A DNA stretch of 64,000 nt from Bacteroidetes bacterium HGW-Bacteroidetes-8. GTDB taxonomy: Bacteria; Bacteroidota; Bacteroidia; Bacteroidales; UBA932. The translations under genes were made by a program, and so were the position numbers. Shown piece after piece: positions 7,002 to 14,922 of the stretch. Every line of letters begins with the position of its first letter. Position 1 is the stretch's first letter. The stretch covers positions 97,169-161,168 of the forward strand of contig PHCZ01000008.1 in NCBI GenBank assembly GCA_002840895.1, given 5' to 3'. Under the pieces are notes generated by a model. That model was not told the DNA's origin, made no database searches, and was given only the letters and a program-made list of their open reading frames with translations.

Positions 7002-8990
7002 CTTGTCATCTGCAATATTAGGTAATGTAACCTTAAGCAAAGGCGTTCGCTCCATCTCTCTCTTAATTGCAAATATTGCCGCCTCATTGCGGGCCCAAGC
7101 CCGGCGTGAAATTCCGTTATTTACATCCCAGTGAAGCATCCCTTTAATTCTCCTTTCAGACTCTTCGCCTCCATCAATTACCATCCCAAAACCGCCGTTA
7201 ATAACCTCACCCCAGCCAACTCCGCCGCCATTATGAATGGATACCCAGGTCGCTCCCCGGAAAGAGTCGCCGATTACATTATGAATTGCCATATCTGCAG
7301 TGAAGCTGGATCCATCATAGATATTTGAGGTCTCCCTGTATGGGGAGTCTGTTCCGGAGACGTCGTGGTGGTCACGGCCAAGTACAATAGGAGCTGAGAT
7401 TCTACCCTCCTTTATAGCCCGGTTCATTGCCAATGCTATCTCAACTCTGCCCTGTGCGTCTGCATAGAGAATTCTAGCCTGAGAACCAACAACAAGCTTA
7501 TTTGCTCCGGCCTCTTTAATCCAGTGAATGTTGTCTGCCATCTGAGTTTTAATCTCCAAAGGGGCATCCCTCATTATTCTCTCCATCACCTCTGCCGCAA
7601 TAAGGTCACTCTGTGCAAGATCCTCCTCTTTTGATGAGGTACATACCCATCTGTAAGGGCCAAATCCATAGTCAAAGAAGAGAGGACCCATTATATCCTG
7701 TACATAAGATGGGTACCTGAATCGTCCATCCTCAAGTAGAATATCTGCTCCGGCCCTTGATGCCTCCAGCAGAAATGCATTCCCATAATCAAAGAAGTAC
7801 ATACCCCTTGATGTAAGGGTGTTTATGGCATTGGCGTGACGGCGAAGTGTTGCCTGAACCTCATTCTTAAACTTAGCCGGCTCTTCTGCCATCATTCTGT
7901 TAGACTCTTCAAAGCTTATTCCGACCGGGTAGTATCCTCCTGACCAAGGATTGTGAAGAGATGTCTGGTCGCTTCCCAAATCCGGTACTACTCCCGACTC
8001 TATAAACTTCTCCCACAAATCTACAATATTTCCCTGGTAGGCAATAGAGACTGCCTCCTTTAATTCGCGGGCCTTGACGACACGTTTGATTAGCATATCG
8101 AGATCGGTATAAACCTCATCTACCCAGCCCTGTGAGTGTCTAGTATGCACTGCTTTAGGATTAATCTCTGCAACAACACCAATTACGCCTGCAATTACAG
8201 CCGCTTTTGGTTGTGCCCCGGACATTCCTCCCAGACCTGAGCTTACAAAAATTTTACTTCGAATATCTTCATTAGTGTTATTTCCCTTCATTCTTGCTGC
8301 ATTGAGAACAGTAATTGTAGTCCCGTGAACAATTCCTTGAGGTCCTATATACATAAAAGATCCTGCAGTCATCTGACCATATTGAGATACTCCTAATGCA
8401 TTGAATTTTTCCCAATGCTCTTTATCTGAGTAGTTGGGAATAACCATTCCATTGGTCACTACAACTCTGGGTGCCTCTTTATGTGATGGAAAGAGTCCCA
8501 TTGGGTGGCCGGAATAGAGGACAAGAGTCTGCTCATCCGTCATCTCGGCAAGATATTTCATTGTAAGAAGATACTGAGCCCAGTTCTGAAATACTGCTCC
8601 GTTACCTCCGTAAGTAATTAGCTCGTGAGGATGTTGAGCTACTGCATAATCCAGATTATTACTTAACATAAGCATAATTGCGGCCGCCTGAACAGATTTG
8701 TGGGGGAACTCATAAATGGACCTCGCTTCGATCTTGTATGTTGGTCGATATCTGTACATATAGATCCTTCCATAATCTGCAAGCTCTTTTGCAAACTCTG
8801 GAGCAAGAATCTCGTGCATCTCTTTAGGAAAGTAACGCAATGCGTTCCTGAGTGCTAGTTTTTTCTCCTGAAGGTTGAGAATATCTTTTCTCTTGGGGGC
8901 GTGATTAATCTGATTTTCCCACTCTCTTACCGGAGGAATCCTATCTGGAATTCCTGCTAGGATATCTCTTTGAAACGAATCTATAGACAT
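6951..8990 (-). CDS. hutU: Urocanate hydratase
   Basis: Urocanase catalyses the second step of histidine breakdown, urocanate to imidazolonepropionate, with NAD+ as a tightly bound cofactor. The NAD-binding signature SSGLGGMSGAQPKAA is intact, as are the TYGGNGAVFQNW, MYIGPQGIVHGT and DNIHWIKEAGANK segments. I use the ATG at 8990 (MSIDSFQRDIL), giving 679 residues; the open frame extends 31 codons upstream without family similarity. The length fits the long urocanase group (about 660-690) rather than the 550-residue proteobacterial one. No hutH, hutI or ftcD is in the window, so the rest of the pathway must be elsewhere. A candidate -7 element (TAAATTTG, minus) lies at 9015-9022. Confidence 0.96.
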   Translation of the reverse strand: MSIDSFQRDILAGIPDRIPPVREWENQINHAPKRKDILNLQEKKLALRNALRYFPKEMHEILAPEFAKELADYGRIYMYRYRPTYKIEARSIYEFPHKSVQAAAIMLMLSNNLDYAVAQHPHELITYGGNGAVFQNWAQYLLTMKYLAEMTDEQTLVLYSGHPMGLFPSHKEAPRVVVTNGMVIPNYSDKEHWEKFNALGVSQYGQMTAGSFMYIGPQGIVHGTTITVLNAARMKGNNTNEDIRSKIFVSSGLGGMSGAQPKAAVIAGVIGVVAEINPKAVHTRHSQGWVDEVYTDLDMLIKRVVKARELKEAVSIAYQGNIVDLWEKFIESGVVPDLGSDQTSLHNPWSGGYYPVGISFEESNRMMAEEPAKFKNEVQATLRRHANAINTLTSRGMYFFDYGNAFLLEASRAGADILLEDGRFRYPSYVQDIMGPLFFDYGFGPYRWVCTSSKEEDLAQSDLIAAEVMERIMRDAPLEIKTQMADNIHWIKEAGANKLVVGSQARILYADAQGRVEIALAMNRAIKEGRISAPIVLGRDHHDVSGTDSPYRETSNIYDGSSFTADMAIHNVIGDSFRGATWVSIHNGGGVGWGEVINGGFGMVIDGGEESERRIKGMLHWDVNNGISRRAWARNEAAIFAIKREMERTPLLKVTLPNIADDKLIDLTADHTFNVKPKI

Positions 8991-9014
8991 AATTGCATTA
9001 TAATTAGAGGGGTG

Positions 9015-9022
9015 CAAATTTA
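9015..9022 (-). promoter_or_regulatory. Candidate -7 element for hutU
   Basis: Read on the minus strand, 9022-9015 is TAAATTTG, fitting TAnnTTTG. Transcription would start about 15-20 bases before the hutU ATG. No TTTG lies at the right distance, so this is weak. It sits back to back with the rpsU promoter. Confidence 0.35.
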
Positions 9023-9041
9023 ATAAAAAAAGTGTGAAAAA

Positions 9042-9072
9042 TTGTCGAATATCAAAAAAATGACTACTTTTG
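9042..9072 (+). promoter_or_regulatory. Promoter for rpsU
   Basis: TTG at 9042-9044, 20 bases, then TACTTTTG at 9065-9072. The start of transcription should be close to 9077, giving a leader of about 24 bases that contains the Shine-Dalgarno sequence. The bases after TTTG (CAGCCCAA) are the same as those after the tRNA-Ser -7 element at 63903-63910. Confidence 0.7.
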
Positions 9073-9083
9073 CAGCCCAACAA

Positions 9084-9091
9084 AAGGAGGT
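9084..9091 (+). promoter_or_regulatory. Perfect Shine-Dalgarno sequence deciding the rpsU start
   Basis: AAGGAGGT at 9084-9091 is fully complementary to the canonical 3' end of 16S rRNA and lies 9 bases before the ATG at 9101. This favours MIIVPIKEGE as the start over the in-frame GTG at 9092, which lies inside the same sequence block. Most other genes here lack any such site, as is normal for Bacteroidota. Confidence 0.85.
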
Positions 9092-9100
9092 GTGTACGAT

Positions 9101-9292
9101 ATGATCATAGTGCCAATCAAAGAGGGTGAAAACATCGAAAGAGCGCTTAAAAAATTTAAGCGTAAGTTTGAAAAGACAGGAACCATCCGAGAACTTAGAA
9201 GTAGAAAGACATTCGTTAAGAGTTCCGTAAAGAGACGTGACGAGGTTAAAAAAGCAGTATATGTTCAAAATCTGCGTCTGAACGAAGAGTAG
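9101..9292 (+). CDS. rpsU: 30S ribosomal protein bS21
   Basis: A 63-residue, highly basic protein beginning MIIVPIKEGENIERALKKF, with the bS21 core FKRKFEKTGTIRELRSRK. bS21 sits on the small-subunit platform beside the 3' end of 16S rRNA. In Bacteroidia it helps, with bS18 and bS6, to hide the anti-Shine-Dalgarno sequence, and rpsU is the classical exception that keeps a strong Shine-Dalgarno, as seen here. That pairing points to autogenous control: ribosomes lacking bS21 have a free anti-SD and translate this mRNA best. The gene has its own promoter and is followed by an intrinsic terminator. The next plus-strand gene, a recombinase, starts 74 bases downstream. Confidence 0.97.
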   Translation: MIIVPIKEGENIERALKKFKRKFEKTGTIRELRSRKTFVKSSVKRRDEVKKAVYVQNLRLNEE

Positions 9293-9316
9293 TCTTATAA
9301 TATATCAGAAGCGTAA

Positions 9317-9357
9317 AAATGATGCTTTGTTTTATAACAAAGTGTCATTTTTTTTTA
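9317..9357 (+). terminator. Intrinsic terminator after rpsU
   Basis: An interrupted stem pairs AATGATGCTTTGTT with AACAAAGTGTCATT around a TTAT loop (9318-9349) and runs into a T tract up to 9356. It ends the short rpsU transcript; any read-through would reach the recombinase gene at 9367. Confidence 0.75.
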
Positions 9358-9366
9358 TTAAATTAG

Positions 9367-10278
9367 ATGCGGATTATGAGATCGAACGAGTCATTTATTG
9401 AACACTTGAGAGTGCAAAAAAGATACTCTCCCAGAACTCTGAATATATACACAGAGAGTATCAACGAGCTCTATAGCTTTATCTCGCCTCAACAGGAGGA
9501 GGTTGAAGAGGGTCTGCTGGTACCTTCACAAATCAGAGCTTTTGTTGTTGCCTCTCTTAAAAGGGGGCTATCTCCAAGAACGGTGAATCTGAAACTATCT
9601 GCAATAAGCAGTTACTGCAATTTCCTTGTAAAGCAGGGTACAATCAAGGTCAATCCTGTAAAAAGAATCCAACGCCCTAAAGAGGCTAAGAGGTTGCCTG
9701 AGTTTTATACTACAGCGGCAATGGAGGGCTACTTTTCTAAAGAGGTTGCTTCTGATGATCTTTTCGCTATTCGAGATAAAGTCATAGTATCAACCCTTTA
9801 CTGTACAGGTATGAGACGGGCAGAGCTTGCATCCCTTAAAATTTCTGACTGGGACAAATCCCGTTCTCTCTTTCGCGTTACAGGTAAGGGGGATAAAACC
9901 AGAGAGGTTCCCATTCCTGACTCTCTCTCAAAAGAGTTATCGGCCTATCTTCTATTGATGAAAGAGTATTACACGGAAAACAGAGAGAAGAGGCTTTTTT
10001 TAACCGATACAGGAGAACCAATGTACCTTTCATTTGTTAATAAAATAGTGAAGAGGGAGCTAACCGGAAACGAGGGCTTTTCCGGTAAGAGGAGCCCACA
10101 TATGTTAAGGCACTCATTTGCAACGCACCTGCTCAATAATGGCGCAGATCTTAACAGCATAAAGGAGGCTCTTGGTCACTCATCGTTGGCAGCTACACAG
10201 GTTTACACACATAATTCGTTTGAAAATCTAAAGAAAACATTTCTAACCGCTCATCCAAGAGCAAAAAAAGGAGGTTAA
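9367..10278 (+). CDS. Tyrosine recombinase, XerC/XerD type
   Basis: A 303-residue site-specific recombinase. Residues about 8-92 are the core-binding domain (SFIEHLRVQKRYSPRTLNIY). The catalytic set is complete: Arg150 in TGMRRAEL, Lys174 in the beta-hairpin TGKGDKTRE, His245 and Arg248 in HMLRHSFATHLL, His271 in LGHSS, and the nucleophile Tyr280 in TQVYTH. Length and intact motifs fit the chromosomal dimer-resolution enzymes rather than a phage or integron integrase. The rpsU-xer-raiA order is common in Bacteroidales, so it is a housekeeping copy; whether it is XerC or XerD cannot be fixed. A second ATG at 9376 is an alternative start. Confidence 0.92.
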   Translation: MRIMRSNESFIEHLRVQKRYSPRTLNIYTESINELYSFISPQQEEVEEGLLVPSQIRAFVVASLKRGLSPRTVNLKLSAISSYCNFLVKQGTIKVNPVKRIQRPKEAKRLPEFYTTAAMEGYFSKEVASDDLFAIRDKVIVSTLYCTGMRRAELASLKISDWDKSRSLFRVTGKGDKTREVPIPDSLSKELSAYLLLMKEYYTENREKRLFLTDTGEPMYLSFVNKIVKRELTGNEGFSGKRSPHMLRHSFATHLLNNGADLNSIKEALGHSSLAATQVYTHNSFENLKKTFLTAHPRAKKGG

Positions 10279-10279
10279 T

Positions 10280-10573
10280 ATGGACATCAGAATTCAGTCC
10301 CTTAAGTTTGATGCAGACACAAAACTGATCACATTTATCGAGAAGAAGCTTGCTAAGCTTCCTAAATACTACGATGAAATTCGCAGTATTGAGGTCAACC
10401 TTAGTTTATTGCCGGATTTTGAAAACAAGAAGGTTCAGTTTAAGATTTTTATACCGGGCAACGACCTGGTAGTTGAGCGCCACTCTTCAAGATTTGAAGA
10501 TGCAGTGGTAGATTGCATAAGTGTCCTGAAAGATCTGCTAGTAAAAGTTAAAGAGAAAAAGAGAGAGATTTAG
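10280..10573 (+). CDS. raiA: Ribosome hibernation factor, short HPF/RaiA type
   Basis: A 97-residue protein matching the single-domain HPF/YfiA fold: beta strand MDIRIQSLKFDAD, helix LITFIEKKLAKLPKYYDEI, then IEVNLSLLPD and the basic helix at the C-terminus (DCISVLKDLLVKVKEKKREI). Such proteins bind the decoding centre of idle 30S subunits and stabilise inactive ribosomes during starvation. It lacks the C-terminal dimerisation domain of long HPF. It starts one base after the recombinase stop, so the two genes are co-transcribed. It ends 4 bases before the convergent lplA gene. Confidence 0.92.
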   Translation: MDIRIQSLKFDADTKLITFIEKKLAKLPKYYDEIRSIEVNLSLLPDFENKKVQFKIFIPGNDLVVERHSSRFEDAVVDCISVLKDLLVKVKEKKREI

Positions 10574-10577
10574 TTAT

Positions 10578-11567
10578 CTATAAAAACATCTCCAGAAACT
10601 CCTCTTCGGTTATATTGCTAAAATAGTCGGAGAGGTTTATTCTTTTCAACTCCTCTCTTAGATCCTGCCCGTTTATACTCCATCCGCGCATTATATTCTC
10701 AAGCTCTGCAGTCTCTTTTGTGAAGAAGTAGTTACCGTGAAAACGTATATCTTTAATGACTCCCCTCTCTATCTCCAAGTAGAGTTCAAAAAGCCCCCAG
10801 TCAAACCTTTTAATCTTTGAATACCCGAATGCAGGTGAAGAGCCAAAGTTCCACGACTCTTTAGAGTACTTCTCCATCTTTAGTCTGGCAATCTCCTTAA
10901 GATCTTTAGGTGTATAGGAGTAGAGACGATATTTTCCGTCGTTTTTATCAAGTATAAACTTCTCGAGAAAAGAGATAAACTCCTCTACACTCATATCATT
11001 GGTAAGGTGTTCACTAATATTTGTTACCCTTGATCTGTTGGATTTTACCCCCTTCCCCTCAAATTGTTCGGGTCTGTTTGCAAGAGCCTCACTGAGGTTA
11101 TCCATCGACGAACAGAAGAGAAGGGTGCCGTGTTGGAGAACCCTCTCTTTAAATACTGCAACAGCATTACCGGAGAACTTTTTTCCACCTATTACAAGAT
11201 CATTTCTCCCCATAAGTGATGCCTCTATCCCCAAAATTTTAAGCGCTTCAATTATTGGTTTTGTAAACCTGGCGAACATCTCTGAGCTCTCCTCCTTTGT
11301 TGACCTATTGTCTATGAATGTAAAATTCACATTACCCAAATCGTGAAATACCGCTCCTCCTCCTGACAATCTTCTCACCACCTTGATGTTGTTCCTCTTT
11401 ACATAATCTAGATTAATCTCTGCATATGCGTTCTGATGCAGTCCGATTATTATTGAGGAGTCATTTCGCCATAGACGAAAAACCGGCTCTTTGAAGGTTT
11501 TGAAAAGGTACTCCTCAGTTGCCAGGTTCCATTGCGGGTCAGTTGAATGATCAATTATATAATACAT
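10578..11567 (-). CDS. lplA: Lipoate--protein ligase A
   Basis: A 329-residue LplA with both domains. The N-terminal biotin/lipoate transferase fold has RRLSGGGAVFHDLGNVNFTF (loop contacting lipoyl-AMP) and GRNDLVIGGKKFSGNA, which contains the lysine that binds lipoate and the adenylate. The C-terminal accessory domain (from about residue 250) includes FGSSPAFGYSKIKRFDWG. It activates free lipoate with ATP and attaches it to E2 subunits or GcvH. It lies at the end of the hpt-adk-obgE-PAP2 operon, 5 bases downstream of the PAP2 gene. Confidence 0.95.
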   Translation of the reverse strand: MYYIIDHSTDPQWNLATEEYLFKTFKEPVFRLWRNDSSIIIGLHQNAYAEINLDYVKRNNIKVVRRLSGGGAVFHDLGNVNFTFIDNRSTKEESSEMFARFTKPIIEALKILGIEASLMGRNDLVIGGKKFSGNAVAVFKERVLQHGTLLFCSSMDNLSEALANRPEQFEGKGVKSNRSRVTNISEHLTNDMSVEEFISFLEKFILDKNDGKYRLYSYTPKDLKEIARLKMEKYSKESWNFGSSPAFGYSKIKRFDWGLFELYLEIERGVIKDIRFHGNYFFTKETAELENIMRGWSINGQDLREELKRINLSDYFSNITEEEFLEMFL

Positions 11568-11572
11568 AGGGT

Positions 11573-12151
11573 TTACTTTTTTGTTATACTCCTGATGAGT
11601 TTTGAATCTGCAATTTTATAAAAAAGATATCCTGAAATATATCCGAAAAGAGCCCCGAATATTATATCCGAAGGGTAGTGTCTGCCAACATATATTCTAC
11701 TGTAGGAGACCAGAATAGCCCATATAAAGATAGCAATTGTGTACCTCCTGTTTCGAAAGAAGAGAGAGGTAATTGTTGCAAGCCCAAATACATTTGCCGC
11801 GTGGCTTGATACAAATCCATATAGCCCCCCTTTGCCGTCCAAAAGTCTGATAAGACCCTCCAGTGATGGATCGTGACCCGGACGCACTCTTTGGAAAAGA
11901 TCCTTGATAAAACTACTGCCAATATCGGTTAATGCAAATGTTGCCACAGCCGCAAAAAATATGGAGAGGGCATAAAGTGGTGTTTTATCCTTAAAACCAT
12001 AACGGTATATAATAAAAGCCAAAATTGCAAGATATAGAGGTATCCAGGGTGCTCTTGCAGTTAACAGCATCATCATATTATCTAAAATAGGAAAATTTAG
12101 CCCATTAATAAAGATTAAAAGTGAGCGATCTATTTCAAGTAACCATTCCAT
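11573..12151 (-). CDS. PAP2-family membrane phosphatase
   Basis: A 192-residue integral membrane phosphatase with about five helices. The three PAP2 motifs are visible: KDLFQRVRPGHDP (K-x6-RP), VSSHAANVFG (SxH, histidine acting as acid) and SRIYVGRHYPSDIIFG (SR-x5-H-x3-D with the nucleophilic histidine). Candidate substrates in this family are undecaprenyl pyrophosphate, phosphatidic acid and lipid A 1-phosphate. The compact size and lack of extra domains fit an undecaprenyl-pyrophosphate or phosphatidate phosphatase, but the sequence does not decide. It follows obgE with a 10-base gap and precedes lplA. Confidence 0.92.
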   Translation of the reverse strand: MEWLLEIDRSLLIFINGLNFPILDNMMMLLTARAPWIPLYLAILAFIIYRYGFKDKTPLYALSIFFAAVATFALTDIGSSFIKDLFQRVRPGHDPSLEGLIRLLDGKGGLYGFVSSHAANVFGLATITSLFFRNRRYTIAIFIWAILVSYSRIYVGRHYPSDIIFGALFGYISGYLFYKIADSKLIRSITKK

Positions 12152-12161
12152 ACGATCTCTT

Positions 12162-13154
12162 TTAGTTGTTCAACATCCCCCAGAGTGTATCGGTCAGTTT
12201 TTCAAGACCCTTCCCTGTATAAGAGGAGATAAATATGTGGGGGATTTTACGGGGCAGATGCTTTTTGAGCATACTCTCCAACTCCTGGTCAAGAAGATCT
12301 GCCTTTGTAATTGCAAGAAGCCTATCTTTATCCAGAAGCTCTGGATTGAACATCTTTAGCTCTTTTAGCAGAATCTTATACTCCTGGGAGATATCTTTGC
12401 TATCTGCAGGAATCATAAAGAGCAGCATAGAGTTCCTCTCGATATGCTTGAGGAATCTTAATCCAAGACCCTTCCCCTCGTGTGCTCCCTCAATAATGCC
12501 GGGGATATCTGCCATAACAAAAGATTTGTGGTCACGGCACTCAACAATTCCAAGGTTTGGTTCAAGTGTTGTGAAGGGGTAGTCTGCAATTTTTGGTTTT
12601 GCTGCAGATATTTTTGAGAGAAGGGTAGATTTTCCCGCATTGGGAAATCCAACCAGCCCTACATCTGCCAACACCTTTAGTTCCAGTATATACCAATTCT
12701 CGCTACCCTCTTCGCCCGGTTGTGAAAATCTTGGAGTCTGGTTTGTTGCGCTTTTAAAAAAGGCATTTCCCATTCCTCCACGTCCACCTTTTGCCAGAAC
12801 AACCTCCTCTCCGTTTGTTGTGATCTCAAAAAGGACTTCACCTGTATCTGCAATCTTTGCTACAGTACCTAATGGTACATCAAGATAGATGTCGCTACCG
12901 TCGGCTCCGTGGCAAAGAGCTCCGCTGCCGCGTCCACCGTGATCTGCCCTAATGTGTTTTCTGTATTTAAGGTGTATAAGCGTCCAGAACTGAGAGTTTC
13001 CCCTAAGTATTACGTGACCGCCTCTTCCTCCGTCTCCCCCGTCGGGCCCCCCTTTGGGAATAAATTTTTCCCTCCTCAGGTGTACCGACCCTTTACCTCC
13101 GTTTCCCGAAGCGCAAAAGATCCTTACATAATCTACAAAATTGGAATTACTCAT
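12162..13154 (-). CDS. obgE: Obg GTPase (ObgE/CgtA)
   Basis: A 330-residue ribosome-associated GTPase. Residues about 1-160 are the glycine-rich Obg fold ([40 protein letters not shown]). The G domain follows, with G1 [11 protein letters not shown], switch and G3 in [16 protein letters not shown], and G4 TKAD. The variable C-terminal OCT domain of some bacteria is absent. Obg acts late in 50S assembly and in the stringent response. The gene overlaps adk by 8 bases at its start. Confidence 0.97.
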   Translation of the reverse strand: MSNSNFVDYVRIFCASGNGGKGSVHLRREKFIPKGGPDGGDGGRGGHVILRGNSQFWTLIHLKYRKHIRADHGGRGSGALCHGADGSDIYLDVPLGTVAKIADTGEVLFEITTNGEEVVLAKGGRGGMGNAFFKSATNQTPRFSQPGEEGSENWYILELKVLADVGLVGFPNAGKSTLLSKISAAKPKIADYPFTTLEPNLGIVECRDHKSFVMADIPGIIEGAHEGKGLGLRFLKHIERNSMLLFMIPADSKDISQEYKILLKELKMFNPELLDKDRLLAITKADLLDQELESMLKKHLPRKIPHIFISSYTGKGLEKLTDTLWGMLNN

Positions 13155-13734
13155 TTTTTATACTCTCCATTATTCGGCAGATATTCTTAAAGATATCTTC
13201 AACGGGGAGATCCCCTTTGATTGGAAAATATTTGCCTCTCTCTTTATAATATGCGATAAGTGGTTCTGTCTTTTTATGATAGGTCTGAATCCTGCAAAGG
13301 ATTGTATCTATTGAGGAGTCATCGGTTCTACCCTCAATCTCGGCTCTTTTGTTGATTCTCTCAACTATAAGAGAGTCATCTACCTCCAGAGAGAGAACGG
13401 CGTTGACACTCCTTTTTTTATGATGCTGCAAAAGTTGGTCAAAAGCTTTTGCCTGACTAATGGTTCTGGGGAATCCATCAAAGATAAACCCCTTAACAGA
13501 AGGTTCAGCTTCACATATAACTTTGCGAATCATCTCAAGAACTATAGAGTCATCTACAAAACTTCCCTTTTCAATTAAACTCTTTGCGATAACTCCTATT
13601 TCGCTCTTCTTTTCAATCTCCTCCCTGAGCAGCTGACCGGTTGAAATATGTTTAAGCTTGTATTTCTCTACCAGTAGTGAAGATTGGGTACCTTTTCCTG
13701 CACCCGGAGGACCAAATATTATGTAATACTTCAT
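13147..13734 (-). CDS. adk: Adenylate kinase
   Basis: A 195-residue adenylate kinase converting AMP and ATP to two ADP. The P-loop [10 protein letters not shown], the AMP-site [11 protein letters not shown] and the lid region [15 protein letters not shown] are all present. The lid is the short form without zinc cysteines, typical of Bacteroidota. The start overlaps the hpt stop by 4 bases (ATGA) and the end overlaps obgE by 8 bases, so translation of hpt, adk and obgE is coupled. Confidence 0.97.
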   Translation of the reverse strand: MKYYIIFGPPGAGKGTQSSLLVEKYKLKHISTGQLLREEIEKKSEIGVIAKSLIEKGSFVDDSIVLEMIRKVICEAEPSVKGFIFDGFPRTISQAKAFDQLLQHHKKRSVNAVLSLEVDDSLIVERINKRAEIEGRTDDSSIDTILCRIQTYHKKTEPLIAYYKERGKYFPIKGDLPVEDIFKNICRIMESIKNE

Positions 13735-14285
13735 CCGGTGATATCAGATTCGTCCAGGACATAAATATCTTTATACTGCCTGCCAAGTTCGTTGTAATCC
13801 AGACCATATCCAACTATAAAATCATTTGGAATAGCCATTGCGACATAGTCAATTTTAAGCTCCTTTTTATATGCATCAGGTTTTAGGAGGAGGGTGCAAA
13901 ACTTTATAGAAGAGGCACCTCTCTCTTTTAGAATTGAGTGCAGATCTACAATGGTATTACCTGTGTCGACAATATCTTCAATCACAATTACCTCTCTCCC
14001 GGAGACCTCAGTTGAGAGCCCCAGGATCTCTTTTATCTGACCGGTAGTCTCGGTTCCGCTGTAGGATGAGAGCTTTATAAAGGATATTTCGCAAGGGAAA
14101 TCAATTTTTTTGAGCAAATCTGCAGCAAACATAAAGGATCCGTTTAGCACGGAAAGGAAAAGCGGAGCCTCTCTCTCTCTGTACTCATTGTTGAGTACTC
14201 CGGCAACATCACCTATAGAATCAACAATTTTTTTATTTGGGATAAAAAGCCTGAAGTGTTTGTCGTGTAATTTTATTCGCTCCAT
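13731..14285 (-). CDS. hpt: Hypoxanthine phosphoribosyltransferase
   Basis: A 184-residue purine salvage enzyme when started at the ATG at 14285 (MERIKLHDKHFRLFI). The open frame extends 57 codons upstream, but that part reads antisense through the purE promoter region and has no family similarity. The PRPP-binding motif VIVIEDIVDTGNTI is intact, and VGYGLDYNELGRQYKDIYVL is the usual C-terminal block. It makes IMP or GMP from hypoxanthine or guanine. It is first in the operon with adk, obgE, PAP2 and lplA, and is divergent from purE, so two purine genes share the intergenic region. Confidence 0.95.
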   Translation of the reverse strand: MERIKLHDKHFRLFIPNKKIVDSIGDVAGVLNNEYREREAPLFLSVLNGSFMFAADLLKKIDFPCEISFIKLSSYSGTETTGQIKEILGLSTEVSGREVIVIEDIVDTGNTIVDLHSILKERGASSIKFCTLLLKPDAYKKELKIDYVAMAIPNDFIVGYGLDYNELGRQYKDIYVLDESDITG

Positions 14286-14295
14286 ACTCAATTTA

Positions 14296-14326
14296 TTTGT
14301 GTGGGCGAAATTAATCATTATTTTTG
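14296..14326 (+). promoter_or_regulatory. Promoter for purE
   Basis: TTTG at 14296-14299, 19 bases, TATTTTTG at 14319-14326. The expected start is near 14331, about 22 bases before the purE ATG at 14353. No purine riboswitch fold is evident in so short a leader. Confidence 0.7.
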
Positions 14327-14352
14327 TCCTAAACAATTTTGTATAAAAAACG

Positions 14353-14865
14353 ATGAATCCACTAGTTAGTATTATTATGGGCAGCACCTCGGATCTCGTG
14401 GTGATGAAGCAGGCCGCACAATTTCTCAATGATATGGAGATACCCTTTGAAATCAACGCCCTCTCTGCTCACAGAGTTCCGGAGCAGGTGGCCAAGTTTG
14501 CAAAGGAGGCCCATTTAAGAGGCGTAAAGGTTATAATTGCTGGAGCGGGTGGTGCAGCTCATCTTCCGGGAGTAATTGCCGCTTTTACTCCACTTCCGGT
14601 AATTGGAGTTCCGGTTAAATCTTCAATATCTATGGATGGCTGGGACTCTGTCCTCTCAATTCTTCAAATGCCGGCAGGAATTCCGGTTGCAACAATGTCA
14701 CTGGATGGTGCAAGAAATGCCGGGATCCTCGCTTTTCAGATACTTGCAACCTCAGACGAAGTTCTTTTACAAAAGATGCTCACTTTTAAAGAGGAGTTGG
14801 CATTGAAAATATTGAGTGCAAACAAGGAGTTGGAGGAGGTAAAATACCCATTTAAAGTCAATTAA
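14353..14865 (+). CDS. purE: 5-(carboxyamino)imidazole ribonucleotide mutase (class I PurE)
   Basis: A 170-residue PurE. Diagnostic segments are IIMGSTSDLVVM, SAHRVPEQV (the catalytic His loop of class I enzymes), AGAGGAAHLPG and PVIGVPVKS. Class I PurE moves the carboxylate of N5-CAIR to give CAIR in purine synthesis and works with PurK, which is not in the window. It has its own promoter and stands alone before the HhH outer-membrane gene. Confidence 0.96.
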   Translation: MNPLVSIIMGSTSDLVVMKQAAQFLNDMEIPFEINALSAHRVPEQVAKFAKEAHLRGVKVIIAGAGGAAHLPGVIAAFTPLPVIGVPVKSSISMDGWDSVLSILQMPAGIPVATMSLDGARNAGILAFQILATSDEVLLQKMLTFKEELALKILSANKELEEVKYPFKVN

Positions 14866-14877
14866 AATGCAATTAAT

Positions 14878-14895
14878 CAGGTCTTTACTGACCTG
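14878..14895. other. Small hairpin between purE and the HhH gene
   Basis: CAGGTC and GACCTG flank a six-base loop (14878-14883 and 14890-14895). No T tract follows on either strand, so it is not a convincing terminator. It could be an RNA end-processing or pausing site, or chance. Confidence 0.3.
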
Positions 14896-14922
14896 AAAAC
14901 ATTATTAATATGTGCGGGAGAT

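Noticed and set aside
9367..10278. The tyrosine recombinase as sign of an integrated element
   Set aside because: It has XerC/D length and motifs, lies in a housekeeping rpsU-xer-raiA order, and no att-like repeats or cargo genes are around it.
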